Assembly: GCA_036521915.1 (NCBI GenBank) | Contig: DATDGU010000236.1 | Span: 1 to 13,147 of the forward strand | Direction: 5' to 3' | Length of the DNA stretch: 13,147 nucleotides | Source: PALSA-555 sp036521915 | GTDB lineage: Bacteria > Actinomycetota > Acidimicrobiia > IMCC26256 > PALSA-555 | In this document: positions 1-6,496 of the stretch, piece by piece | Position numbering within the stretch: the first letter of the stretch is position 1 | Layout of the letters: each line of letters opens with the position of its first letter | Position numbers and translations under genes: made by a program | Notes under the pieces: model-generated | The model's input: the letters and a program-made list of their open reading frames with translations, nothing else | What the model was told of the DNA's origin: nothing | Database searches by the model: none

Positions 1-156
1 CGGCTCTGGGCCGAAGACCACCGTGCCGCCGAGGACCTCGGTATAGAAGCGCCGGGAGCGCGCGACGTCACCGGAGACGATGAAGTAGGTCACAACCATT
101 CGCTCTGCGGGCTGCGTGGGTTCGGCCACTGCCACCTCCACTCGCTTGTGGCCCAT
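1..156 (-). CDS. VOC (glyoxalase/bleomycin-resistance) family protein, N-terminal part
   Basis: This is the 5' end of a minus-strand gene that leaves the window on the left; 52 codons are visible, starting at an ATG at 156. Residues 19-47 read YFIVSGDVARSRRFYTEVLG, then GTVVFGPEP. That is the usual first beta-alpha unit of the vicinal-oxygen-chelate fold, a strand followed by a helix with the 'FYxxVLG' signature. VOC proteins include glyoxalases, dioxygenases and antibiotic-binding proteins. The metal-binding residues that would separate these are outside the window, so no reaction can be assigned. The region before the start (GCGGGGC) is only a weak ribosome-binding site, and an internal GTG 15 bases later is a possible alternative. 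The family call is firm; the function is open. Confidence 0.75.
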   Translation of the reverse strand, partial: MGHKRVEVAVAEPTQPAERMVVTYFIVSGDVARSRRFYTEVLGGTVVFGPEP

Positions 157-176
157 GCCCCGCTTGCGCGGGATCT

Positions 177-467
177 GAGGCTTTCAGACAACCAGGTCGC
201 GACGCTTCGGTCGCCCAGCAAGCCGGAGTGCGTGATTTCTGGACGAACCTGATCGTTGCGAAGGAACGGTTCGTGTCAAAGACGCAGGCGCCCAGCTTGT
301 TCAGGCGCATCTTCAGGGGCGATAGCAGCCTCACCCGCAAGGTCACTGCAGATGCACTACCCACATCCTTCCAAGTGATCGTGAAGGCGAGCAGCGACCC
401 GACGCTGATGGAACTCGAGCTCCAGCGACTGCCCGGCGTGGATGCGCTCGAACGACCGGTTCAATAG
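177..467 (+). pseudogene. FtsX extracellular-domain-like fragment without a start
   Basis: This open frame has no ATG. The only internal candidate start, a GTG at 228, lies in the middle of the recognisable domain. Reading from about 183, the protein contains FRQPGRDASVAQQ, then ERFVSKTQAPSLFRRIFRGD, then ADALPTSFQVIVK and LQRLPGVDAL. This order matches the FtsX extracellular domain: a strand, a helix, 'xFVSKxxAxxxFxxxFxxD', 'ALPxSFxVxxK', and a final 'LxxLPGVD'. FtsX is the membrane partner of FtsE in cell division, but some actinobacteria appear to carry this domain in short secreted or lipoprotein-like proteins, which this resembles more. No signal peptide or membrane segment is visible upstream. 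The frame runs back over the divergent VOC start codon without a start. I read it as a 5'-truncated remnant. The domain call comes from motif recall, not a search. Confidence 0.55.
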
Positions 468-581
468 CGCGGGCCGTCGGAGACGTCCCAGTCGACGCCC
501 TATTGGGTCACCCGCTCATCACGTCTCCAAGCAGGTCACCGCGTCCAGAGCGCCGGTCAGCGGAGCTCCTCGGCGGCCGCC

Positions 582-617
582 GGCTTGCCCATCATTTGCC
601 CATCAACCGTGGCGACA
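582..617 (+). repeat. diverged direct repeat, copy 1, with tandem decamer
   Basis: This copy begins GGCTTGCCCATCATTTGCCC and ends TGGCGACA. It matches 2075-2109 except for one gap and two substitutions. Inside it the decamer TTGCCCATCA occurs twice, at 585-594 and 596-605, one base apart. Weaker similarity extends about 30 bases to the left in both copies (CGGTC followed by GCGGAG). The tandem decamers could be a protein-binding site, or the whole unit could be a remnant of a repeated element. Confidence 0.6.
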
Positions 618-742
618 TGGGCCGCCACAGGGGATACTGACGTGACACGAAAACCAGACGTGAGCAGCCTTAACGCCACTCGCCGACATCAGAAGGATGG
701 GTCTCCAGGGTCTGCAAATGCCTGGTCGCCGCGCCGACAGCT

Positions 743-772
743 GGCACGCAACGCGGGGCGAGTAGGGCACGC
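743..772 (+). repeat. short imperfect repeat, copy 1
   Basis: This segment runs from GGCACGCAA to GAGTAGGGCACGC and is similar to 1154-1182. The right-hand 13 bases, GAGTAGGGCACGC, are identical in both copies, and so are the left-hand nine, GGCACGCAA. It lies in non-coding sequence about 70 bases before the L7/L12-like gene. No function can be assigned. Confidence 0.45.
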
Positions 773-843
773 GGCGACAGCGATTGCCGGCGAACCGGTC
801 GTTGTCGAGCGACCTGACGCGCGACGGGAGAAAGGTGTAGTTG

Positions 844-1092
844 ATGACCGTGTACTGGTCTGACCTGGAGATACGTCTAGAGGGGATCGGCCGGCGCCTC
901 GACAACATCGAGACCTACCTGGCAGCGGTGTCGGCACAGCTTGGCGCTCCGTTTACGACCCCTTCGGCCGGGCTGCCGCCAGAGGTGGTCGAGCTTGTTC
1001 GCGCCGGTAAACGGGTTGAGGCCGCCACGAAGTATCGCCAACTGACGAATGCGAGCCTGGAGGACACACGACGGGCGATCGCCGCCATCTGA
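844..1092 (+). CDS. small L7/L12 C-terminal-domain-like protein
   Basis: An 82-residue protein. Residues about 7-34 (LEIRLEGIGRRLDNIETYLA) form a predicted short coiled coil. Residues 44-82 (LPPEVVELVRAGKRVEAATK, then YRQLTNASLEDTRRAI) resemble the helical part of the ribosomal protein bL12 C-terminal domain: a basic 'GKxxEAxxxYR' helix followed by 'LxxxxxAI'. Stand-alone proteins of this kind occur in actinobacteria and lack the bL12 N-terminal dimerisation domain, so it is unlikely to be the ribosomal stalk protein itself. The start is taken as ATG 844, preceded by AAAGGTG at 831-837; a TTG directly before it is less likely. It stands alone, flanked by both copies of a short repeat. Its function is unknown. 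Confidence 0.75.
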   Translation: MTVYWSDLEIRLEGIGRRLDNIETYLAAVSAQLGAPFTTPSAGLPPEVVELVRAGKRVEAATKYRQLTNASLEDTRRAIAAI

Positions 1093-1487
1093 GTTGCGGT
1101 ATTGATCATGACCGTGGAGCAACCCTGCAGCGATCCCTGGGACCCGAGAAGGCGGCACGCAAGACGGCGGAGTAGGGCACGCAGGGCCGCGACGGACGGC
1201 AAGGCGCCCGGGGGCAGTTCTGACGGGGAATGGCGCGGGAAACGAACGCGGCGCCACACGAGTGCCAACTCGGCCCAGCTGCTGGCACAGGCCGAGACGT
1301 CATCGTGATCTTTACCGCTCCCTGCCTAAAGATGCGTACTGATCAGGACCGCCTTGCAGAGGGACGGTCTGCGTGCTTGGCGGTGGACTACGCGCCCGAT
1401 GGAGTGATTCTGCCCAGGACGCGTCGGTGCTCTGTCGCTCGCGTCGTGGAGGGGGAAGCAGCGCTCAACCGCGCCGACCGAAGAGCC
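1093..1487. other. interval without a recognisable gene
   Basis: About 395 bases. Plus-strand frames here, including one that runs on to 1610, have no recognisable motif, and the right part of that frame lies antisense to the reading frame at 1488-1670. The second copy of the short repeat is at 1154-1182. I see no RNA gene, hairpin terminator or convincing promoter. Confidence 0.5.
1154..1182 (+). repeat. short imperfect repeat, copy 2
   Basis: This is the partner of 743-772 and shares GGCACGCAA and GAGTAGGGCACGC with it; the bases between them differ slightly. The two copies bracket the L7/L12-like gene, in the same orientation. Confidence 0.45.
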
Positions 1488-1953
1488 TCAGGGGTCGAGA
1501 GGCTCCGGAGCCGCCGGGAAGAGCTCGGCGAGCCTGGCCTCCGCCTTTCGGAGCAGAGTCGAGATTTCCTTCGCCTGCTCGGGATCGGCGTCGCCCAGCA
1601 TCTTGTTTAGTTCGTCGATTTCTCGCTGCAACTGCAACGCCTCGTCGGGCAAGTCAGAAGGCTCAGTCGGCACGAGATTGGCTCCGTCAGGTCCAGCTTG
1701 AAGACATCGGCAACTCGGATGCCGACGCCACGCGGTGAGCGCGGTCCGGAGGCAAGAAGAACTCAACTAGATCCTGGTGGGCGTGGTCGTAGCCGTCTTG
1801 GGCATCACGGACGCTCGGACGGTTCCAGTCAACGGGCATCAAAGCACGGACCGCGCCCACAGCTGCGCTCGCTGCGGCCAAGTTTTGTCGTCGCCGGGCT
1901 TCCACGGGATGCATCAGACCCGAGGCTATCGGCAAGAAGTTCGCCCGTCTCAT
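1488..1953 (-). pseudogene. possible frameshifted hypothetical gene, C-terminal coiled coil
   Basis: No family is recognised. Two minus-strand frames together look protein-like but cannot be read as one. The first, from ATG 1953, contains MHPVEARRRQNLAAASAAVG and then DWNRPSVRDAQDGYDHAHQD, and stops at 1687. The second, ending at 1488, has a convincing amphipathic tail: LPDEALQLQREIDELNKML followed by DPEQAKEISTLLRKAEARLA. In the third frame the junction (about 1690-1740) reads GIRVADVFKLDLTEP, also protein-like. Sense-looking segments in successive frames suggest a decayed gene or sequence errors. The tail could be a helical interaction or dimerisation segment. No good start or ribosome-binding site was found for the second frame. 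A chance reading frame cannot be excluded. Confidence 0.3.
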
Positions 1954-2074
1954 GGCCGGCCGACCGAAGACCCGCGCCCGCCGTGAGGCCGGCGAGCCAC
2001 GACTCAGAGAGCGGCCAATAACGCGTCAACACCTCGCGGACCGCCCGGTCGGGCGGAGACCTCCGCAGGCGGCT

Positions 2075-2109
2075 GGCTTGCCCATCATTGCCCATCAAAC
2101 CTGGCGACA
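2075..2109 (+). repeat. diverged direct repeat, copy 2, with tandem decamer
   Basis: This is the partner of 582-617. The decamer TTGCCCATCA occurs twice with no gap, at 2078-2087 and 2088-2097. The copy ends with CTGGCGACA, immediately before the point where DUF1003-like coding sequence becomes readable. Both copies have the same orientation and lie about 1.49 kb apart. Confidence 0.6.
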
Positions 2110-2424
2110 CTCAACGACAAGGAGATAACCAGACTTTGCCGGCTCGATGACTTCGTCTACATCTACGCAATCGTCTTCGCCCTTTGGATGCTGTTCATCG
2201 AGTCAAGCCCTTGGCCGACCCTCACGCTGATCGTCTCGCTTGAAGCGATCTTTCTATCGACCTTCGTGATGATCGGCCAGAACCGTCAAGGCGCTTTCCA
2301 GCAAGCGAAGGCAGACCATGACTTCGCAACGGGGGAACAGGAGCTCAAATCCAACACCGAGCTCACGCGGGCAATCCACCAGCTCAGCACCGAGATCCAC
2401 GACCCCATCGTCACCGCACCCTGA
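2101..2424 (+). CDS. DUF1003-type membrane protein, 5' end missing or mis-started
   Basis: The frame reads TLNDKEITRLCRLDDFVYIY, then a membrane segment (AIVFALWMLFIESSPW). A second segment follows (LTLIVSLEAIFLSTFVMIGQ), then NRQGAFQQAKADHDFATGEQ and a helical tail LKSNTELTRAIHQLSTEIHD. Two membrane helices followed by 'xQNRQxxxxxxKAxHDFxxxxxxE' is the DUF1003 signature, whose function is unknown. The first ATG is at 2188, inside the first membrane helix, so it cannot be the native start. Upstream the frame is open back to 1987, but the only start-like codon near the homology is CTG 2101. An AAGGAG at 2119-2124 lies inside the apparent coding sequence. Family members are usually longer at the N terminus. 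The gene is probably 5'-truncated at the repeat. A non-AUG start is the alternative. Confidence 0.6.
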   Translation: MATLNDKEITRLCRLDDFVYIYAIVFALWMLFIESSPWPTLTLIVSLEAIFLSTFVMIGQNRQGAFQQAKADHDFATGEQELKSNTELTRAIHQLSTEIHDPIVTAP

Positions 2425-2783
2425 GAACACGCGAGCCACGAGCCGCTGGGCGCAGGTCCGTCTCGCTGCTCGACGACGACGCTCACGCCCGACCGAACTC
2501 CGACGTAATGGAGCGGGCTCGGCCGGGGAGGCCCCGTCACTCTTGACAAGCGCATGCTGGCGGACCCGACTACTCGCCTGACGACCGCCCACGATGGGTG
2601 CTCGCGGCGGCTAACCGTGAGTTCGCACCACTCGCCCCGCAGGACGTCCTGTTGACTTTCGGTACCGCTCGCCCCTCCGACACGCGCTGTGGCCCACGAG
2701 GCGCCGCGGAGACGAGGACGACCTTTTCGGCTAGGAGCTCGTGCTGCGACGAAGGTCGATGCGCTCGGCTTGCACGGGCTGAC
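2425..2783. other. interval without a recognisable gene
   Basis: About 360 bases between the DUF1003 frame and the convergent CoA-binding gene. No frame on either strand gives a recognisable protein. The plus-strand frame beginning near 2598 continues as an antisense shadow of the CoA-binding gene. I see no convincing hairpin with a T-tract to end either neighbouring gene. Confidence 0.5.
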
Positions 2784-3284
2784 TCACGAGAGCGGGCGCC
2801 GTCGTGTCGACGTGATCACGCCGGTGTTGAAGCCGGCGAGGTTGAGACGGCCGGAGAAGCGGGCGTGCTCGATCTTCAGGCATCGGTCCTGGACGACGAG
2901 CAGGCCGGCGTCCATCGCGGTGCGGGCTGCCTCGCCGTGGCGGACACCGAGCTGGAGCCAAACGACCTTCGCCCCGACCGCGATGGCCTCCTCGACCACG
3001 CCGGGGATCGCGTCGTGGCGGCGGAACACATCGACGATGTCCGGCACCTCGGGCAGATCGGCGAGGCTCGGGTACGAGGGCCGGCCGAGGATCTCGTCGG
3101 CGGCCGGGTTCACCATGTAGATCCGGAACGGGGTGCGGATCAGGTAGGTGGCGACGAAGTTGGACGAGCTGAGGGGGTTCGGCGAGACCCCGACGAGCGC
3201 CACCGACTCGGCGGTCTGAAGGATGTGGAGCCGCTCGAGCGCGCTGGCCTCCGGAACCGCCTCGGCGCTCGGGGCCGGCGTCAT
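2784..3284 (-). CDS. CoA-binding (YccU/CoA_binding_2 type) protein
   Basis: A 166-residue Rossmann-fold protein. Residues 26-50 contain ESVALVGVSPNPLSSSNFVA, the nucleotide-binding first strand and loop of this family. Later come MVNPAADEILGRPSYPSLAD (57-76), the 'DIVDVFRR' strand (82-89) and VWLQLGVRHGEAARTAMDAG (108-127). The tail VVQDRCLKIEHAR (130-142) is the family's conserved end. Proteins of this group bind CoA in structural studies, but their role is not established. The ATG overlaps the metY stop by four bases (ATGA), so the gene is almost certainly translated by coupling to metY. That placement suggests a role linked to O-acetylhomoserine or CoA handling, which is inference. It is the last gene of the unit. 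Confidence 0.9.
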   Translation of the reverse strand: MTPAPSAEAVPEASALERLHILQTAESVALVGVSPNPLSSSNFVATYLIRTPFRIYMVNPAADEILGRPSYPSLADLPEVPDIVDVFRRHDAIPGVVEEAIAVGAKVVWLQLGVRHGEAARTAMDAGLLVVQDRCLKIEHARFSGRLNLAGFNTGVITSTRRRPLS

Positions 3285-4567
3285 CGTGTCGCCTGCAGCG
3301 CGTGGTCGAGGTCGTCGAGGATGTCGTCCAGCGTCTCGATGCCGACCGAGATCCGGATCATGTCGTCGCCGATGCCCATGAGCTCCCGCTCGGCGTAGGG
3401 CACCTGCTGGTGCGTGGTGGACGCCGGGTGGATGACCAAGGTCTTCGCGTCGCCCACGTTCGCCAGGTGCGAGGCGAGGTTCACCGACTGGATGAAGCGC
3501 ATGCCGGCCTGGTAGCCACCCCGGACGCCGAATGTGAACACCGCGCCCGGTCCCTGCGGGAGGTACTTCTTCGCGAGCGGCGTCCAGGGATTGTCGTCGA
3601 AGATCGGGTACTGGACCCAGGCCACCTCTGGATGCATCGCGAGGAACTGGGCGACAGCGGCGGCGTTCTCGACGTGGCGCTCCATTCGCAGTGACAGCGT
3701 CTCCAATCCGAGGAGGAGCAGGAACGCGTGGAAGGGTGACAGGGCCGCGCCGACGTCGCGCATGACCTCGGCCCGGGCCCGCATGAGATAGCCGTACTCG
3801 CGGAAGTTCTCCCAGAAGTTGAGGTCGTGGTACGCGGGCGAGGGCTCGGTGAGCAGCGGGAAGTGGCCGTTGTCGAACGGGAAGCGACCGGATTCGACAA
3901 GCACCCCGCCCAGGACAACGCCGTGCCCGCCGAGGAACTTGGTGGCCGAGTGGACCACAATGTCGGCGCCCCACTCGATGGGCTGGCAGAGATACGGGGT
4001 CGCGAAGGTGTTGTCGACGACGAGCGGGATGCCGTGCGCGTGGGCCAGCTCGGCGTACCGCTCGATGTCGAGGACGGTCGCGCCCGGGTTCCCCACCGTC
4101 TCCGCGTAGAGCGCCTGGGTGGTCGGTCGGATCGCGGCCTCGACGTCCTCCGGCCGGGCCAGGTCGACGAAGGTCACCTCGATCCCCATGCGCCGCAGGG
4201 TCACGTCGAACTGCGTGTAGGTGCCGCCGTAGAGGGCGTTCGACGCGACGAAGTGGTCGCCGGCGGCGGCCAGGGCGAGGAGGGCGACGAGCTGCGCCGA
4301 GGCCCCCGACGCGGCGGCGAGCGCGCCGAGCCCGCCCTCCAACGACGCCATGCGCTCCTCGAAGGCGGCGTTCGTCGGGTTGCCGAGACGGCTGTAGATG
4401 TTGCCGAAGGTCTGCAGCGAGAAGAGGTCGGCGGCCTGCTGGGCGTCTTCGAACACGAACGACGTTGACGCGTAGATGGGCATGGCGCGGGCCCCGGTCT
4501 CCGGGTCGGGGCGCTGGCCGGCGTGGATCGCCCGGGTGTCGAAGCCGTAGCGCGGGTCGGGCACCAC
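3281..4567 (-). CDS. metY: O-acetylhomoserine sulfhydrylase (aminocarboxypropyltransferase)
   Basis: A 428-residue PLP enzyme of the Cys/Met-metabolism family. It makes homocysteine from O-acetylhomoserine and sulfide in the cytoplasm, taking the product of MetX (encoded 2 kb away on the same strand). Signatures: the opening GFDTRAIHAGQRPDPETGAR; YSRLGNPT at 58-65, which contacts PLP phosphate; LVVDNTFATPYLCQP at 182-196, with the PLP-pyridine Asp 185; and HSATKFLGGHG at 206-216, whose Lys 210 should form the Schiff base. Length and the insert GGVLVESGRFPFDNGHFPLL fit MetY rather than the shorter cystathionine enzymes. The start is the first of two adjacent GTG codons (4567 or 4564), with GAGG about five bases upstream. 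Its 53-base upstream region is shared with the divergent osmC promoter and leaves no room for a large riboswitch. Confidence 0.95.
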   Translation of the reverse strand: MVPDPRYGFDTRAIHAGQRPDPETGARAMPIYASTSFVFEDAQQAADLFSLQTFGNIYSRLGNPTNAAFEERMASLEGGLGALAAASGASAQLVALLALAAAGDHFVASNALYGGTYTQFDVTLRRMGIEVTFVDLARPEDVEAAIRPTTQALYAETVGNPGATVLDIERYAELAHAHGIPLVVDNTFATPYLCQPIEWGADIVVHSATKFLGGHGVVLGGVLVESGRFPFDNGHFPLLTEPSPAYHDLNFWENFREYGYLMRARAEVMRDVGAALSPFHAFLLLLGLETLSLRMERHVENAAAVAQFLAMHPEVAWVQYPIFDDNPWTPLAKKYLPQGPGAVFTFGVRGGYQAGMRFIQSVNLASHLANVGDAKTLVIHPASTTHQQVPYAERELMGIGDDMIRISVGIETLDDILDDLDHALQATR

Positions 4568-4590
4568 CGCAGCCTCGCGCGAAACCCCGG

Positions 4591-4619
4591 TTGATTCCCG
4601 ATTTACAGGGTCATATATT
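4591..4619 (+). promoter_or_regulatory. sigma70-type promoter for the OsmC gene, leaderless arrangement
   Basis: A -35-like TTGATT at 4591-4596 and a -10-like TATATT at 4614-4619 are separated by exactly 17 bases. Seven bases follow before the ATG at 4627, so the predicted transcription start falls on the A of that ATG. Leaderless mRNAs with this geometry are common in Actinobacteria. No clear ribosome-binding site is present, which agrees. The site lies between the divergent metY and osmC genes. Confidence 0.65.
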
Positions 4620-4626
4620 CATGGGC

Positions 4627-5196
4627 ATGACGACTACTGACTCGCCCGCCGCGACCGCCGACAACGGGGTCAACGTCCAAGCGCTCCTCGACGCGCGCAA
4701 TGCGCTGATCGACGCGCCCGAAGGCGCCAAGTTCACCTGGAAGGCCGCGACCGAATGGGTGCGCGGCACCCACAGCGAGACCACCATCACGGACTTCTTC
4801 GGGCTCGGCGCGGACCAGTCCCACAAGTCCACGTTCACGTTCTCGGCCGACCACCCCGAGATCTTTGCCTCCGAGGACAACGGTCCCACGCCGGTCGAGT
4901 TCGTGCTCGTCGGTCTGGCGAGCTGCCTCACGGCGGGCGTCGCCTCCGTGGCCCAGAACCGCGACATCCAGCTCAACCGGGTGAAGGCCACGATCGAGGG
5001 CGACCTCGATGTCCTGGGCATCCTCGGCGGCGACCCCGAGGTCCGCAACGGGTTCACCGGCATTCGGGTCACCTACGACATCGACGCCGACGCCAGCCGT
5101 GAGGACATCGAGGCGCTCGTTGCGCAGTCGCAGAAGCGGTCCGCGGTCTACGACGTGATCACCAACCCGACGAACGTCACCGTCTCCGTCAGCTGA
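4627..5196 (+). CDS. OsmC-family protein with a single cysteine
   Basis: A 189-residue protein of the OsmC/Ohr superfamily, whose classical members reduce organic hydroperoxides with a cysteine pair. Visible marks: FTFSADHPEIFASEDNGPTP (70-89), then PVEFVLVGLASCLTAGVASV with the reactive-type Cys at residue 100, and the tail SQKRSAVYDVITNPTNVTVS. This Cys is the only one in the protein: the second cysteine of OsmC/Ohr peroxidases is absent, with the SQKRSAVYD segment at the corresponding end. It therefore probably does not use the two-cysteine mechanism. ATG 4627 is preferred because the upstream promoter predicts a transcript beginning there; an in-frame ATG at 4621 is the alternative. The stop is three bases before the start of the flavoprotein gene, suggesting an operon and translational coupling. 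Confidence 0.85.
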   Translation: MTTTDSPAATADNGVNVQALLDARNALIDAPEGAKFTWKAATEWVRGTHSETTITDFFGLGADQSHKSTFTFSADHPEIFASEDNGPTPVEFVLVGLASCLTAGVASVAQNRDIQLNRVKATIEGDLDVLGILGGDPEVRNGFTGIRVTYDIDADASREDIEALVAQSQKRSAVYDVITNPTNVTVSVS

Positions 5197-5199
5197 GGA

Positions 5200-6414
5200 G
5201 TGCGGGTCCCCGTCGTCGTCGTCGGCGCCGGCCACACGGGCCTCGCCGTCAGCCGCGTCCTCGCTGACCGGGCGGTCGACCATGTCCTCCTCGAGCGGGG
5301 CGAGGTCGCGAACACCTGGAAGACGGAGCGGTGGGACTCGCTGCGCCTCCTCACGCCGAACTGGCTGACGCGCCTTCCGAATCTGGCCTACGAGGGACCT
5401 GACCCCGATGGGTACATGACCGTGGCGGAGCTCGTCGGGTTCCTCGAGCGCTACGCCGACGGATGCGTCGCGCCGGTCCACACCGGGACCGAGGTGACCT
5501 CGGTCAGGGCCGCCGACCGCGGCGGGTACTGCGTCGAGGCCACCACCGGCACGTGGGAGGCCGCAGCCGTCGTGCTGGCGAGCGGCCCGTTCAACGAGCC
5601 CAAGGTGCCGGCGCTCGCCGCTGACCTGCCCGCCACCATCGAGCAGGTGACGGCGTTCGACTACCGGCGTCCGTCGCAGCTGCGGCCCGGTCGGGTGCTC
5701 GTGGTCGGCGCGTCGGCGACCGGCATCCAGATCGCCTACGAGCTCCTCGGCTCCGGTCGGGAGGTCACCGTCGCCGTCGGCGAGCACGTCCGCATGCCTC
5801 GGACCTACCGGGGGCGGGACATCTTCTGGTGGCTCGGTCGGATCGGCCGTCTCGACGAGCGATACGACGAGGTCGACGACCTGGTCCGGGCCCGGCACGT
5901 GCCCTCGCCCCAGCTCGCGGGCACGACCGACCACTCCGACCTCGACCTCAACGCGGTGACAGCCCGCGGGGCCGAGCTGGTGGGTCGGCTGTCCGCGGTG
6001 CGGGACGGGACCGCCTACTTCTCGGGGTCATTGCGCAACGTGTGCCACCTGGCCGATCTCAAGGTGGCCCGTCTACTCGACGCCATCGACGAGTCGGCCG
6101 GCGGGCGGGGCCCGCGGCCCAAGCCGACCCGGGTCGACGACGACCCTCGACTCGACGCGGACCTCGTGGCCGACGGCTACGAGACGGTGCTGTGGGCGAC
6201 CGGCTTCCGAGCCGACCACTCTTGGCTCCACCTGCCGGTCTTCGACCGCAAAGGCGAGCTCCGTCACGACGGCGGCGTCGTGACGGGTTCCCCCGGCCTC
6301 TACCGCACCGGGCTGAACTTCTTGCGCCGCCGCAAGTCGACGTTCATCCACGGTGCCGCCGACGACGCGACCGATCTCGTCGACCACCTGGTCGGCTACC
6401 TCGCGAGCGCCTGA
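5200..6414 (+). CDS. FAD/NAD(P)H flavoprotein, monooxygenase-like (CzcO/FMO type)
   Basis: A 404-residue two-dinucleotide-binding flavoprotein. The FAD-binding motif VVVVGAGHTGLAVSRVL starts at residue 5. After it comes NTWKTERWDSLRLLTPNW (38-55), the arrangement seen in flavin monooxygenase-like proteins. VLVVGASATGIQIAYEL (166-182) is the NAD(P)H-binding glycine motif, and LWATGFRADHSWL (331-343) is the conserved 'ATGF' segment. The end, YRTGLNFLRRRKSTFIHGAA, is also typical. Such enzymes oxidise nitrogen, sulfur or carbon centres; the substrate here is unknown. GTG 5200 is the only sensible start. GAGGAG overlaps it too closely for normal spacing, so reinitiation after the osmC stop (three bases away) is likely. 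The gene converges on metX with an 82-base gap. Confidence 0.88.
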   Translation: MRVPVVVVGAGHTGLAVSRVLADRAVDHVLLERGEVANTWKTERWDSLRLLTPNWLTRLPNLAYEGPDPDGYMTVAELVGFLERYADGCVAPVHTGTEVTSVRAADRGGYCVEATTGTWEAAAVVLASGPFNEPKVPALAADLPATIEQVTAFDYRRPSQLRPGRVLVVGASATGIQIAYELLGSGREVTVAVGEHVRMPRTYRGRDIFWWLGRIGRLDERYDEVDDLVRARHVPSPQLAGTTDHSDLDLNAVTARGAELVGRLSAVRDGTAYFSGSLRNVCHLADLKVARLLDAIDESAGGRGPRPKPTRVDDDPRLDADLVADGYETVLWATGFRADHSWLHLPVFDRKGELRHDGGVVTGSPGLYRTGLNFLRRRKSTFIHGAADDATDLVDHLVGYLASA

Positions 6415-6444
6415 CGGTCGGCGCCGTCGATCCGCGTGAATCGT

Positions 6445-6475
6445 TCCGGTACGGGGCCGGGCACACCGCGCCGGA
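6445..6475. terminator. imperfect hairpin between converging genes
   Basis: TCCGGTACGG (6445-6454) can pair with CCGCGCCGGA (6466-6475) around an 11-base loop, with one wobble and one mismatch. It lies in the gap between the flavoprotein gene and the convergent metX. There is no T-tract on either side, so it is at best a weak or factor-assisted terminator. Confidence 0.3.
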
Positions 6476-6496
6476 CGAAACCGTCGTCACCGGCTG

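Larger units (their letters stand above)
468..843. other. gene-poor interval with repeat copies
   Basis: About 375 bases without a supportable gene. Short frames on both strands have the low-complexity Arg/Pro/Ser-rich composition of chance frames in high-GC DNA. The interval holds the first copy of a diverged direct repeat (582-617) and the first copy of a second short repeat (743-772). The ribosome-binding site of the next gene is at its right end. Confidence 0.6.

Noticed and set aside
1230..1610. 126-codon plus-strand frame
   Set aside because: Its right part mirrors the minus-strand coiled-coil frame, and the left part has no motif or ribosome-binding site.
2598..3398. 266-codon plus-strand frame
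   Set aside because: Most of it is antisense to the CoA-binding gene and the metY end; no recognisable family or ribosome-binding site.
4603..5934. 443-codon minus-strand open frame
   Set aside because: It lies opposite osmC and the flavoprotein gene, both of which have clear family motifs. Its protein is Arg/Asp/Gly/Val-rich with no motif, typical of antisense frames in high-GC DNA.
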